From positions 1 to 64,000 of the forward strand of contig JAUSKD010000022.1 of assembly GCA_030647195.1 (NCBI GenBank): 64,000 bases of DNA, in the 5' to 3' direction. Source of the DNA: Candidatus Peribacter sp. Its GTDB lineage: Bacteria > Patescibacteriota > Gracilibacteria > Peribacterales > Peribacteraceae. Positions 16,217 through 25,582 of this stretch are shown here, piece after piece; the stretch's first letter is position 1, and the number at the start of each line of letters is the position of its first letter. Made by a program: the position numbers and the translations under genes. The notes beneath the pieces were generated by a model. That model searched no databases. It was given only the letters and a program-made list of their open reading frames with translations, and was not told the origin of the DNA.

Positions 16217-16291
16217 CTGGTCATCCCGGTGATGGCAATGGGACAGATAAAAATGTCCATACATGTGGGGAAAGAAATATGGACGCCAGAG

Positions 16292-16318
16292 AAGACGATG
16301 TGCTCCGCCGATTCTTAC
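16292..16318 (-). promoter_or_regulatory. Predicted ECF promoter, copy 1 (orphan)
   Basis: GTAAGAAT (16311-16318), 13 nt, CGTCTT (16292-16297). The -35 box overlaps the anti-sigma stop codon. Only about 100 nt separate the predicted start (near 16284) from the terminator at 16185-16216, so the product would be a small RNA or a short peptide (29 or 43 codons possible, from ATGs at 16260 or 16264). Confidence 0.55.
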
Positions 16319-17556
16319 CGATGGGTTTCTTCCTCCTCTTCAGATGAGCGTTCTGACGAAGACAGAGAAGAGGATCGAGATTCGGTCTTTTCGGACTCAG
16401 AGCGTGACGATCGGGAAGAGGCCGACGAAGATGAGGATCGCAACAAGGGGGACCATGAGGACGCGAAGGAGCTCGAAGAAGAGCGTTCCTCTCCCTCCCC
16501 CTCTCTTGGCCAGGGGAAGGGTGCCGGAGACGAGAACGGTATGCCAATCGGCAGGATGCCCGCCCCCGGTCCCTCTTCCTGCTCATCGTGGCGTTCCTTT
16601 TTCCCGTTCCCCGATGATGCCGAAGAAGCACTGTGCATGGATGAAGCTGATGAAGAAGCCCTGTCCTCTCCCTCATCGGAATCGCGACCCATGGAGGAAT
16701 CGGATTCTCCATCCCTCAGGTCGGGCAGAGGAGTGATGGCTGGCAGGCGAGCCTTTTCCTCATCCTGCTGTCGGTCGTGATTTTCCTGCGCGCGGCGGGA
16801 AGAAGAGAGAGACGAAGAGTCAGTCCGACGATCGTTCTCGTGCCAGTCTTCGGATTTCTCATCTGCATCATCTACCAGCGCCTTCAATGCGGGCGGCACG
16901 CCCGTGGTGGATTGCATGTGCGCGAGAGAATCCTCGTGCTGATTGAATTCCGTGCGCAGATTCTGCCCCGCTGTCCGTCGTTCGCCGTCGGGCAGATTGC
17001 GCAGACGCTCCTGAAGATGCACAGCATCTTGTTCCATCTGGGAATGGAGAATGGTCTGCCGATTCGCCGGATCTGGCTGGCGGCCCAGGGCATCAGCCTC
17101 TTCGAGCCGCCGCTCGATGGTGCGGATTCCCCACTGTGTACGCCGGGCAGGGGTGAGGGCGAGGCCAGAGATCACCGGTTCCATCACATGCACCTTGATG
17201 GGATAGAGCATGTCGCCCGGCAGCGAGCCCTCGGCGGCATACGCCATGCCCCCTCCGATGAGCAGCAGGGCCATGGCAGAGGAGAGGGCGGCGGTAAAGG
17301 GCCGGAAGAGCATGCGTGCAAGAGAGAACGTCCGTTCCTCGATAGGATTGGCCCGCATGAAACTGAGAAGCCTGGCGCGGCCAATCGCCTTTTCATAATC
17401 GGTCAGCTGAAGAGCAGCCGACGATTCCCGGAGCACGGCCGAAGGTGTCGTCTTCAGCGTATGCGCGGCAAGCGCGGCGCGCGCCTGCGCGTGTTCCACC
17501 GGCGAGAGGGTGCAGGAACGGGCGGCGGCCAAAAATGATGTGATGCGCTTATCCAT
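16315..17556 (-). CDS. Membrane anti-sigma factor with DUF5667-like domain and Ser-rich tail
   Basis: A 413-residue protein starting 8 bp inside the end of the sigma gene. The cytoplasmic N-terminus (residues 1-80) should bind the sigma factor. One membrane helix spans about 86-108. The outside part begins with LPGDMLYPIKV (112-122), the hallmark of DUF5667-like domains, followed by helical, Gln/Arg/Glu-rich sequence and a long Ser/Glu-rich low-complexity tail with PAPFPWP in between. Envelope stress or surface status may be sensed outside. Assignment as anti-sigma rests on the operon position and topology, not on a recognised zinc-binding anti-sigma motif. Confidence 0.7.
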   Translation of the reverse strand: MDKRITSFLAAARSCTLSPVEHAQARAALAAHTLKTTPSAVLRESSAALQLTDYEKAIGRARLLSFMRANPIEERTFSLARMLFRPFTAALSSAMALLLIGGGMAYAAEGSLPGDMLYPIKVHVMEPVISGLALTPARRTQWGIRTIERRLEEADALGRQPDPANRQTILHSQMEQDAVHLQERLRNLPDGERRTAGQNLRTEFNQHEDSLAHMQSTTGVPPALKALVDDADEKSEDWHENDRRTDSSSLSSSRRAQENHDRQQDEEKARLPAITPLPDLRDGESDSSMGRDSDEGEDRASSSASSMHSASSASSGNGKKERHDEQEEGPGAGILPIGIPFSSPAPFPWPREGEGEERSSSSSFASSWSPLLRSSSSSASSRSSRSESEKTESRSSSLSSSERSSEEEEETHR

Positions 17557-18049
17557 GAGGAACCAAGAGGGATTGGAGCTTTTCGATGCCGCGGTTCACG
17601 CGGACGGAAATCACATTGGGGGAAACGTCGAGGAGTTGGGCGATCTCGCGCGGCGGCAGGCCATCGATGAAGCGCAGGATGACGGCTGTCCGGTAGGGTT
17701 CATCGATGTTCTGGAGCGTCTCAAGGACGAAGCTCTCTTCCAATGCCGCAGCGGGTCCCTTTTCGTGGCTGGGAGGATTGAATCCTGCATCCATCATGTC
17801 TTCCAATGAAGAAGTGGGGCGGCGCTTCCTGCGGCGCGCGGTATCGATGATGAGATTATTGGCGATGCGGTAGAGATAGGCACGCATGTTCCGGACAGTC
17901 ATGCCGCCGACGATGGCCTCCCATGCGCGGATGAACGTATCCTGCATAAGATCTTTGCCGTCTTCGCGATCCCCAAGCCGAAGCGCGCAGTGACGGAAAA
18001 TCGCATCCGCGTACAGGTCGTAGGCCTCTAGGAATTCCTGTTGGGTCAT
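17549..18049 (-). CDS. ECF-type RNA polymerase sigma factor
   Basis: A 166-residue sigma-70 family protein with region 2 (AYDLYADAIFRHCALRLGDREDGKDLMQDTFIRAWE, quoted here only to locate residues about 8-45) and the region 4 helix-turn-helix LPPREIAQLLDVSPNVIS near residue 135. Regions 1 and 3 are absent, as in extracytoplasmic-function factors. The ATG at 18049 gives standard length. It overlaps the downstream anti-sigma gene by 8 bp. Its own upstream region holds the same promoter motif as the downstream surface gene, indicating autoregulation. Confidence 0.9.
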   Translation of the reverse strand: MTQQEFLEAYDLYADAIFRHCALRLGDREDGKDLMQDTFIRAWEAIVGGMTVRNMRAYLYRIANNLIIDTARRRKRRPTSSLEDMMDAGFNPPSHEKGPAAALEESFVLETLQNIDEPYRTAVILRFIDGLPPREIAQLLDVSPNVISVRVNRGIEKLQSLLVPHG

Positions 18050-18069
18050 AGAGGGAGGGTGGCGAAAGG

Positions 18070-18096
18070 AAGACGCTCGCGAACGCCTATTCTTAC
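18070..18096 (-). promoter_or_regulatory. Predicted ECF promoter, copy 3 (sigma operon)
   Basis: GTAAGAAT (18089-18096), 13 nt, CGTCTT (18070-18075), 20 nt before the sigma factor ATG at 18049. The CGTC core matches the -10 type recognised by several ECF groups; the -35 is not the usual GGAAC. Confidence 0.65.
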
Positions 18097-18119
18097 ACAC
18101 ATTGATCCGGACGTGGCAA

Positions 18120-19637
18120 TTAGTGCTTAAACCCTCTTACCCCGGTGACGACCATCGGCATGTTGAGGGCGTTCGCCTTTGCGATCACCTCTGCATCCCG
18201 CACCGATCCTCCCGGGTGGATGATGGCGGCGATACCGTATTTGGCGGCCTCCTCCACGCTATCTGGAAAGGGGAAGAACGCATCCGAGGCCATGACGGCA
18301 CCCTTGGCCTTTTCACCCGCCCGCCGTGCCGCGATGATCGTACTGTCCACCCGGCTCGTCTGACCGGCGCCGATGCCCACCGTGCAGGCATCCTTCACGA
18401 AGACGATGGCATTCGACTTGGCGTGCTTGACGACCTTCCAGGCGAAGAGCAGGTCGCGGATCTGTTCCTTCGTCGGCTTTGCATCCGTCACGCACTTCAG
18501 ATCCTTCTCCGTGACCACGCGCGTATCCAGATTCTGCACCAGCATGCCGCCGAGCGCGGTGCGGAACGAGGTGATTTCCGCATCGGGTTTGGAACAGTGG
18601 TTCTCGATCACGCGGATTTTCGGCTTCGTCTTGAGCAGAGCCAGAGCCTCCGGATCGTACGAGGGGGCGATGATGATCTCGACGAAAATTTTCTGCTCCA
18701 GGACTTTCTCAATCACCGCTTTCGTGCAGGTGCGGTTGAGGGCGATGATCACGCCGAAGGCGGACAGGCGGTCGGCGTCGTATGCGCGCTGGAAGGCTTC
18801 CGCGATATCGCTGTGTGAAGCGACCCCGCAGGGATTGGCATGTTTGATGCAGGCGGCCGTCGGTTCCTCAAATTCGCAGACCAGATTCCACGCGCCATCC
18901 GCGTCGAGGATGTTCAGGTAACTCATCTGCTTCTCCTCCTGCTGCAGAGTGATCCACTCCGGGGGATTTCCGGCGACTTCATAGAAGGCACCCCACTGGT
19001 GAGGATTCTCCCCATAGCGCAGTTTCATGCGGTTCGTCAGCAGCACGCCCGCGTGGTCGCCATCCGAGAGCGTACGCGTGATGGCGGTGTCGTAGGCGGC
19101 GGTGTGCAGAAAAACTTTCTCAGCCAGCCTCTTCCTCGTTTCCGGTTTCGTGTCTTTGGCGTCTTTCAATTCCGCGAGAATGGTCATGTAATCCTGCGGA
19201 TCGCAGATCACCGTTACGCTCTCGGCATTTTTGGCTGCGGCACGGAGCAGACTGGGTCCGCCAATATCAATTTGCTCAATCATTTCCTCGCGCGTCACGC
19301 CGGGCTTGGCGGCAGTTGCTTCGAACGGGTAGAGATTCACGCACACGAGGTCGATCGGTTCGATGTTCAATTTCTTCGCCTCGGCCACGTGGGTCGCATC
19401 ATTGCGCTTGAAAAGAATGCCGCCGAAGATGAGCGGGTGCAGGGTCTTCAGTCTTCCTCCAAAACACTCGGGAAACCCCGTGACCTTCTCAACTGGTGTC
19501 ACGTTGATCTTGGCTTTCTCCAGCGCCTTCTGCGTTCCTCCGGTAGAGATGATCTGAAACCCAAGTTCGACGAGTCCCCGGGCGAAATCTTCGATACCGT
19601 GCTTGTCACTGACCGAGAGAAGGGCGCGTCGAGGCAT
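18120..19637 (-). CDS. purH: Bifunctional AICAR formyltransferase/IMP cyclohydrolase
   Basis: Catalyses the last two steps of de novo IMP synthesis. The 505-residue protein starts RALLSVSDKHGIEDFA (IMP cyclohydrolase domain, STGGT near residue 35, FGGRLKTLHP near residue 60), followed by the AICAR transformylase domain with YGENPHQ, the catalytic KHANPCG loop and C-terminal PFPDSVEEAA and IIHPGGSVRD. The start ATG at 19637 is set by homology with the family N-terminus. TAGACT lies about 20 nt upstream. No other purine gene is nearby. Confidence 0.96.
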   Translation of the reverse strand: MPRRALLSVSDKHGIEDFARGLVELGFQIISTGGTQKALEKAKINVTPVEKVTGFPECFGGRLKTLHPLIFGGILFKRNDATHVAEAKKLNIEPIDLVCVNLYPFEATAAKPGVTREEMIEQIDIGGPSLLRAAAKNAESVTVICDPQDYMTILAELKDAKDTKPETRKRLAEKVFLHTAAYDTAITRTLSDGDHAGVLLTNRMKLRYGENPHQWGAFYEVAGNPPEWITLQQEEKQMSYLNILDADGAWNLVCEFEEPTAACIKHANPCGVASHSDIAEAFQRAYDADRLSAFGVIIALNRTCTKAVIEKVLEQKIFVEIIIAPSYDPEALALLKTKPKIRVIENHCSKPDAEITSFRTALGGMLVQNLDTRVVTEKDLKCVTDAKPTKEQIRDLLFAWKVVKHAKSNAIVFVKDACTVGIGAGQTSRVDSTIIAARRAGEKAKGAVMASDAFFPFPDSVEEAAKYGIAAIIHPGGSVRDAEVIAKANALNMPMVVTGVRGFKH

Positions 19638-19720
19638 GAGGAGAAAAGAGCGGATGCAGTCTAGCGATGGGGAAGGGGGAAGCAAAGGAGAAGCACACTT
19701 TTCCGCTAAGCCGTATGTCA

Positions 19721-19755
19721 CCAAAAGCAGCCGGGGTTCATGAACCCCGGCTGCC
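19721..19755 (-). terminator. Terminator of hppA built from a 28-bp perfect palindrome
   Basis: A perfect 28-bp palindrome (19727-19754, GCAGCCGGGG arms around TTCATGAA) is followed on the minus strand by TTTT. It lies 19 nt after the hppA stop. The same palindrome, extended to 30 bp, occurs inside the RAYT gene at 46462-46491, so this terminator may be a REP-like element. Confidence 0.7.
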
Positions 19756-19772
19756 GGAAAGACAAATAATGC

Positions 19773-21890
19773 TCAGATGAACAGCGCCGCGAGTGCGAGC
19801 GTCAGGGTCGAGAAGAGCTTGATCAGCACATGCAGGCTGGGGCCGGCCGTATCCTTGAAGGGGTCGCCCACGGTGTCGCCCGTGACGGCGGCCTGGTGCG
19901 CGGGGCTCTTCTTGCCGCCGTAGGCACCCGACTCGATGAACTTCTTCGCGTTATCCCACGCACCACCGGCGTTATTCAGGTACGCGGCGAGGATGACACC
20001 GGTAATGGTGCCGACCATCAGGAATCCGGCGGCAGCTTCCGCGCGGAAGATCATGCCGACCGCAATCGGGGCTATGACTGCCACGAGGCCGGGCAGGATC
20101 ATTTCTTTGAGTGCGCCCTGCGTGGCGATATCCACGGCAGCGGCGTAATCCGGCTCCTCCGTCCCCTCCATGATGCCGGCATGCTCCCTGAACTGCTTGC
20201 GGACCTCTTCCACGATCACGCTGGCCGCCCGACCCACGGCGCGGATGGTGAGGGATGTGAAGAAGAAGACGACGACCGCGCCGAGAAAGGCCCCGATGAA
20301 CACGGGAACGCGGGCGAGATCGACGACGGTGATGTGCACTTCTTCCAGGAATGCCGAGAAGAGCAGGAAAGCGGCGAGCGCGGCGGAACCGACGGCGTAC
20401 CCCTTGGTGAGGGCCTTGGTGGTGTTGCCGCACGCATCCAATTCATCCGTGACCTTGCGCAGCTCATCGGGGGCCTTGCTCATCTCCACGATGCCTCCGG
20501 CATTGTCCGTGATCGGTCCGAACATATCCATGGCCAGCACGTAACCCACCATCGTGAGCATGCCCATGGTGGCCACGGCCGTGCCGTACAGGCCGCCCGC
20601 GGCGATACCTGTCTGTTCACCGCACCAATATGAGGCGAAGAGGGCGGCGCAAACCGTCAGCACCGAGAGACCCGTCGACTCCATGCCGATGGCGGTTCCC
20701 GAAATGATGTTCGTGGCATGACCGGTCGTGCAGGCCTTGGCGATCGCCTGAACCGGGCGATGATCTTTACTGGTGTAGTAATCGGTGATGTACACGAACG
20801 CGACGCTGGTCAGGATGCCGGCGACTCCGCAGAGGAAGAACCACGGCGCGGCATTCGAAAATTGGAAGAAGGCGATCAGCGCGCCCACGACTCCTGTTGA
20901 GGCACTGGTTCCGAGCATGAGTGCGGAGCAGACAAAGAGGATGACCGTTGTGAGGGCGGTGGTGATCCAGTAGCCGCGCACCATCGCGCCCATGGGAGTA
21001 TCACTTGGTTTTGCATGGACGGTGTAGACGCCGACGATGGTGGCGAGCAGACCGAATGCACGGAGGACGAGCGGGAAGAGAATGCCTTTGAGACCGAAGA
21101 CGGGGAAGAGCGCGACCCCCAGCACCATTGCTCCAATATTCTCCGCCGAGATGGATTCGAACAGGTCCGCACCGCGGCCGGCGCAGTCGCCGACGTTGTC
21201 GCCCACGAGGTCCGCGATCACGGCAGGGTTGCGGGGATCATCCTCCGGAATGCCCGCCTCGATCTTGCCCACGAGGTCCGCACCCACGTCGGCTGCCTTG
21301 GTATAAATTCCGCCGCCGAGTTGCGCGAAGAGTGCAACGAAGCTGGCGCCGAATCCGTAGCCGACAATCAGAGAAGGAATGCGCTCGGCCGAGAGACCCA
21401 TGCCGACACGGTAGAAGAGATAGAGGGCGCTGATTCCTAAGAGTGAGAGGGAAGTGATGACGAGCGCGGAGACCGTGCCGCTGCGCAGAGCCATCTTGAG
21501 CGCGCTGTCGATCCCCTCGCGGGAACTGGCTGCAACCTTCAGATTGGCGCGGGTCGCCACAACCATGCTCACGACTCCGGCGATGCCGGAGAGCAGGCAT
21601 CCGAGCAGGAAGGACACGCCGACCTCAAAGCCGTGTGCCCAGCTCTGCTCCCCTCCGCTCAGGCCGTAGACGATGATCATGAGCAGTCCGACGGCGATCG
21701 AGAGGAGCGTGATCGTACGGTACTGTCGCTTGATGAAGGCGCGTGCCCCGAGCGAGATCGCGTTTGCGACCTTCTCCATGGCCGGCGTGCCGGTGGGAGC
21801 GGCTTTCACCGCGTTCCAAAATACAAGACTGTAGAGAAGTCCGAAGACAGCGATGACGGGAGCCAGGACTTCCAGGAGCAGGGCATTCAT
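19773..21890 (-). CDS. hppA: Membrane-bound ion-pumping pyrophosphatase, K+-independent type
   Basis: Couples pyrophosphate hydrolysis to ion (probably H+) export across the membrane. The 705-residue, about 16-helix protein has the substrate loop [23 protein letters not shown], quoted in part (residues about 198-220), and [16 protein letters not shown]. In [10 protein letters not shown] a Lys sits at the position where K+-dependent enzymes have Ala, which marks the K+-independent class. C-terminal [15 protein letters not shown] is intact. TACACT lies 16 nt upstream of the ATG. It could supply proton motive force in a fermentative cell or recycle biosynthetic pyrophosphate. Confidence 0.95.
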   Translation of the reverse strand: MNALLLEVLAPVIAVFGLLYSLVFWNAVKAAPTGTPAMEKVANAISLGARAFIKRQYRTITLLSIAVGLLMIIVYGLSGGEQSWAHGFEVGVSFLLGCLLSGIAGVVSMVVATRANLKVAASSREGIDSALKMALRSGTVSALVITSLSLLGISALYLFYRVGMGLSAERIPSLIVGYGFGASFVALFAQLGGGIYTKAADVGADLVGKIEAGIPEDDPRNPAVIADLVGDNVGDCAGRGADLFESISAENIGAMVLGVALFPVFGLKGILFPLVLRAFGLLATIVGVYTVHAKPSDTPMGAMVRGYWITTALTTVILFVCSALMLGTSASTGVVGALIAFFQFSNAAPWFFLCGVAGILTSVAFVYITDYYTSKDHRPVQAIAKACTTGHATNIISGTAIGMESTGLSVLTVCAALFASYWCGEQTGIAAGGLYGTAVATMGMLTMVGYVLAMDMFGPITDNAGGIVEMSKAPDELRKVTDELDACGNTTKALTKGYAVGSAALAAFLLFSAFLEEVHITVVDLARVPVFIGAFLGAVVVFFFTSLTIRAVGRAASVIVEEVRKQFREHAGIMEGTEEPDYAAAVDIATQGALKEMILPGLVAVIAPIAVGMIFRAEAAAGFLMVGTITGVILAAYLNNAGGAWDNAKKFIESGAYGGKKSPAHQAAVTGDTVGDPFKDTAGPSLHVLIKLFSTLTLALAALFI

Positions 21891-22021
21891 ACGAAAAGGG
21901 GAGAAAAGTGTACGAAAGCATCCTTCTGCCTACTGTGTGCAGGGGGGACGTCGCTCCAGAGCCTAGGTGTGGTGTTCCCATTTCGTCAACTTTTCGCCTG
22001 CAAACCTGCCCCCGGCAGTCT

Positions 22022-22050
22022 TTGCAGAAAATGCGGTTTTGTGCTATCAT
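22022..22050 (+). promoter_or_regulatory. Promoter of the pilus gene cluster
   Basis: TTGCAG (22022-22027), a 17-nt spacer and TATCAT (22045-22050), 20 nt before the ATG of the receiver gene that heads the pilus cluster. Confidence 0.6.
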
Positions 22051-22070
22051 ACGTAGTAAGACTCACACCC

Positions 22071-22523
22071 ATGCCGAATTCCAAAAAACCCGCCCCCACT
22101 GCGGAATTGAGCCAGGAAAAGGCTGTTCCTTCGGCTGCGCCGCAGGAGCCTGTCAAAGGCCAGAATCTGAAGCGCATTCTGATCGTGGAAGACGAACGGC
22201 CGCTTGCGCATGCCCTGGAATTGAAATTTCGCCATGAGGGGTTCGATACGCAAATCTGTCTCGATGGCGAAGAGGCCCTCAAGGAGGCGACGGAGGGGAA
22301 GTACAACGTTATTCTGCTCGATCTCATCATGCCGCGGATGGATGGGTTCACCTTCCTGCAGGAAATGAAGAATCGCGGCGTCAAGATACCGACTGTCGTC
22401 CTCAGCAATCTCGGTCAGGACGAAGACAAGGCGCGCGCAAAGGATCTGGGCGCCGTGGGGTACTACGTCAAATCCAACACGCCGATCATGGAGATCATCA
22501 AGCAGGTGCAATCCCTTCTCTAA
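22071..22523 (+). CDS. Single-domain response regulator heading the pilus cluster
   Basis: A 150-residue protein with a 35-residue flexible Pro/Ala-rich start and one receiver domain (residues about 34-150). The phospho-acceptor Asp is in LLDLIMPRMDG, acidic residues are in VEDERP, the conserved Thr/Ser lies in VVLSNLG and the Lys in YVKSNTP. There is no DNA-binding output domain, so it acts by protein contact. It lies 5 nt before pilB, suggesting control of pilus assembly or retraction. The histidine kinase at 31725-33257, at the other end of the cluster, is a candidate partner. Confidence 0.88.
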   Translation: MPNSKKPAPTAELSQEKAVPSAAPQEPVKGQNLKRILIVEDERPLAHALELKFRHEGFDTQICLDGEEALKEATEGKYNVILLDLIMPRMDGFTFLQEMKNRGVKIPTVVLSNLGQDEDKARAKDLGAVGYYVKSNTPIMEIIKQVQSLL

Positions 22524-22528
22524 TTCAC

Positions 22529-24346
22529 ATGACTCTTTCCGATAGCGATCTCGGCTCCATCCTGGTCCAGCAGAGTTACCTCTCTGCGGAGGAATTGAAA
22601 CGCGTTGAGGCGCTGGCCAAAGAACGGAATCTCCCGCTCCTGTCGCTCCTGTTCGAGCAGGGGCTGTTGACGCAGGATCTGTACGAGGGGGCGATCGCAG
22701 AACATTACAAGTTGCCCTATTACGATCTGCAGGCGCACTTTCCCTCCCCCGAAATCATTGCGGAGCTGCCCGAAGAGATTGCGCAGACGTACCACATGAT
22801 CGTTGCGGAACACGCCGGTGACCTCGTGACGGTCGCCACTTCCGATCCGGGACAGGAGAAACTGGAAGAGATCGTGCGTCTGAACCTGGGGCAGAAAACG
22901 GCAGTTGCCCTGCCGAAGGCCGAAACGGCGGAAACGGAAGGCAAGCCGCAACAGAAAAAAGTCGTGCAGCGGCTTTTGACACTGGGCAAAAAAGAGGAGA
23001 AGCCGGAAGCTCCGCAGCGGTTCGCCGGAACCGTGAAGTTCGTCTACACCCCGCAGTCCGGCATCGATGCGGCATGCCAGCATTACCGAAAGCCCCTCTC
23101 CACCCGTTTTCAGACCATTATTTCGAGCGAGAAGAAGGTCGCCCCGGAAATTCTGGAAGAGATTATCAACGACGGAGTCGAGCTCAGGGCATCGGACATC
23201 CACTTCGAGCCGCAGGAAAAGATCGTCGTCGTCCGCTTTCGTATCGACGGCGTGATGCACGAGGCGGGACGCATTCCTAAGGAGCACTACGAGGGCGTGG
23301 TGAACCGCATCAAGATTCAGGCCAACATGCGCATTGACGAGCACTATGCCGCGCAGGACGGCGCCATCCGCCACGTGTCGCCGCACGGCACCCTGGATAT
23401 CCGCGTCTCGATCGTGCCGCTCGTCGAGGGTGAAAAGGTGGTGATGCGTCTGCTCTCCTCCTACGTGCGTTCCATCACACTGCTCGACCTCGGTTTTTCC
23501 CAAAAGAATCAGGAAACACTCACCGAGGCCGCTCATAAGCCGTTCGGCATGGTGCTGACCACGGGTCCGACGGGTTCGGGAAAATCCACGACCCTCACGG
23601 CGCTCCTCAAGATGCGCAACACGCCCGATGTGAATATTTCGACCATCGAAGATCCGGTGGAGTACAAGATCCCCGGCGTGAACCACATCCAGGTGAATCC
23701 CAAAACGAACCTCACCTTCGCCTCCGGGCTGCGCGCCCTCGTCCGTCAGGACCCGGACATCGTGCTCGTAGGCGAGATCCGCGATGGCGAAACGGCCGAT
23801 ATTTCGGTGAATGCCGCGCTCACGGGCCACCTGGTGTTCTCCACCCTGCACAGCAACGATGCCGCCACGGCCATTCCGCGTCTGCTCGACATGGGCGTGG
23901 AGCCGTTCCTGCTCGCCTCGACTCTGGAGGTGGTGATCGGGCAGCGTCTTGTGCGGCGCGTGTGCCCCCGGTGCCGCCACAGCGTGGGCGTGAGCGCCGA
24001 CGAGGCGGCCAAACTCTTTCCCGGCGCGGAGAAGATGATTCCGGATACGAAGTCCCTCACGCTCTACCGGGGCAAGGGTTGCGAATCCTGCGGCAACACG
24101 GGATATCGCGGTCGTATCGGCATCTACGAATTGCTCGTCATCACGCCGGCAATCGAAGAGCTCATCCTCAAGCGCGCTTCGAGTTCCGAGCTCAATGAAG
24201 CCGCGGTGAAGGAGGGCATGCGGCTGATGTTTGAAGACGGATTCGACAAGGTCCTTGCCGGTGTCACCACCATCGAGGAGTTGCTGCGCGTCGCGGCACC
24301 GCCTGCCATCATCTTCAGCGCTCCCCATGGCGGACACAGCGATTGA
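22529..24346 (+). CDS. pilB: Type IV pilus assembly ATPase PilB (GspE/PulE family)
   Basis: A cytoplasmic hexameric motor that drives pilin polymerisation. The 605-residue protein has an N-terminal MshEN-like domain (about 1-140), a linker rich in Lys/Glu, Walker A GPTGSGKST at about residues 346-354, Walker B/Asp box around VGEIRDGETADI and a zinc-binding tetracysteine region (CPRC near residue 480, CESCGNTGYRGR near 515). The family length is about 560-600. The next gene, pilC, begins 20 bp before its stop. Confidence 0.95.
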   Translation: MTLSDSDLGSILVQQSYLSAEELKRVEALAKERNLPLLSLLFEQGLLTQDLYEGAIAEHYKLPYYDLQAHFPSPEIIAELPEEIAQTYHMIVAEHAGDLVTVATSDPGQEKLEEIVRLNLGQKTAVALPKAETAETEGKPQQKKVVQRLLTLGKKEEKPEAPQRFAGTVKFVYTPQSGIDAACQHYRKPLSTRFQTIISSEKKVAPEILEEIINDGVELRASDIHFEPQEKIVVVRFRIDGVMHEAGRIPKEHYEGVVNRIKIQANMRIDEHYAAQDGAIRHVSPHGTLDIRVSIVPLVEGEKVVMRLLSSYVRSITLLDLGFSQKNQETLTEAAHKPFGMVLTTGPTGSGKSTTLTALLKMRNTPDVNISTIEDPVEYKIPGVNHIQVNPKTNLTFASGLRALVRQDPDIVLVGEIRDGETADISVNAALTGHLVFSTLHSNDAATAIPRLLDMGVEPFLLASTLEVVIGQRLVRRVCPRCRHSVGVSADEAAKLFPGAEKMIPDTKSLTLYRGKGCESCGNTGYRGRIGIYELLVITPAIEELILKRASSSELNEAAVKEGMRLMFEDGFDKVLAGVTTIEELLRVAAPPAIIFSAPHGGHSD

Positions 24347-25553
24347 TCCACCGGCCCAGCCGGCGATGCCTGCGCCAGCCCCGGAACGGGTGGCCGTTGC
24401 GCCGGCTCCTGAGCCGGACGGCGCTCCGCCCGTCCCGAAAAAGATCCCGCCGCGATTTGCAGCGCAGCGCAAAGAGCTGCAGAAATTCCTTTCGTCCCTG
24501 AACCATCTGGGCATGGGCAGGCAGCGGATGATGTTCATCCAGAGCATGGCCATGATGCTCACGGCCGGGCTGTCGCTCGTCGACTCTCTGCAGACCCAAA
24601 TGCTCGAGGCAAAATCCAAGGCCGTAAAAGGTCTCATTCAGGGGATCATTGCGGCCGTCGAGGGCGGATCGCCCCTCTGGAAGGCGATGGATGACCAGTC
24701 GCTCTTCTCCCCCTATGAAATCGCCTTGGTGCGCATCGGCGAGGAGGGCGGCAATCTGGCGCGGAATATGCAGTACCTCGCGGAGCAGCAGGAAAAGGAT
24801 CGCGCGCTCAAGGCGAAGGTGAAGATGGCGATGATCTATCCCGCGATTGTGATCGTGCTGGTCTTCGTGCTCATCATGGGGCTGGGGCTCTTCGTGCTGC
24901 CCAACCTCGTGCAGGTGCTCTACTCGCTCCATGTGGATCTGCCGCTGGCCACGCGCATCGTCATCGGCTTCTCGCAGCTCTTCGAAGCACATGGAGTGGT
25001 GATGACGCCTCTGCTCTTCCTGGTACTCATCCTGGTGCTCCTGATGGGAAAGTACACGCGCTTTCGCGTGGTCTCGCAGTGGGTGGTCTTTCACACGCCC
25101 GGCATCGGCAGTCTGGCGAAAGAGGCGACCATCGCGCAGTTCGGCGTGATCCTCGGGGGGCTGTTGCGCGCGGGGGTGCCTCTGGTGGAGGCGCTCTCCT
25201 CCCTCGCGGAGGTCACGCACATCATCGCGTACAAGAGTTTCTACCAGAGATTGCTGGAGCACGTGAACGCCGGTGATTCCTTCAGCAAGAGTTTTACACT
25301 GCTCCCCGAGACCAGTCGTTTGCTCCCCGTATCAGTGCAGCAGCTGATTGTCACCGGCGAGCGGTCGGGGGCGCTGGCGGACGTGCTCATGAAGATCGCA
25401 GACATGTATGACAAGAAAGCATCCGAGACGGCAGAGAAACTTCCGGTGATCCTGGAGCCACTTCTGCTCATTATCGTTGCCGGTATCGTCGCCGGCATCG
25501 CATTTGCTATCATAGTGCCTATCTACAAAGTCGTCGGGAACATCGGTCACTAG
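24327..25553 (+). CDS. pilC: Type IV pilus inner-membrane platform protein PilC (GspF family)
   Basis: A 408-residue membrane protein with two GspF domains. The first 50 residues are Pro/Ala-rich (MADTAIDPPAQPAMPAP), unusual for the family. Domain 1 begins FIQSMAMMLTAGLSLVDSL, and domain 2 has GVILGGLLRAGVPLVEAL and TGERSGALADVLMKIA. Membrane helices lie near residues 170-195, 215-240 and 380-405. The start ATG at 24327 overlaps pilB by 20 bp, indicating translational coupling. It links the PilB motor to the growing pilus. Confidence 0.94.
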   Translation: MADTAIDPPAQPAMPAPAPERVAVAPAPEPDGAPPVPKKIPPRFAAQRKELQKFLSSLNHLGMGRQRMMFIQSMAMMLTAGLSLVDSLQTQMLEAKSKAVKGLIQGIIAAVEGGSPLWKAMDDQSLFSPYEIALVRIGEEGGNLARNMQYLAEQQEKDRALKAKVKMAMIYPAIVIVLVFVLIMGLGLFVLPNLVQVLYSLHVDLPLATRIVIGFSQLFEAHGVVMTPLLFLVLILVLLMGKYTRFRVVSQWVVFHTPGIGSLAKEATIAQFGVILGGLLRAGVPLVEALSSLAEVTHIIAYKSFYQRLLEHVNAGDSFSKSFTLLPETSRLLPVSVQQLIVTGERSGALADVLMKIADMYDKKASETAEKLPVILEPLLLIIVAGIVAGIAFAIIVPIYKVVGNIGH

Positions 25554-25582
25554 GCTGATTCCCTTTCTTTCCCCCTCATCGT

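Noticed and set aside
16136-16264. A 43-codon frame after promoter copy 1
   Set aside because: It runs through the intrinsic terminator hairpin, so a full transcript is unlikely; kept only as a possibility in the findings.
22520-24637. A 705-codon minus-strand frame opposite pilB and pilC
   Set aside because: pilB and pilC have complete family motifs; the opposite frame has none.
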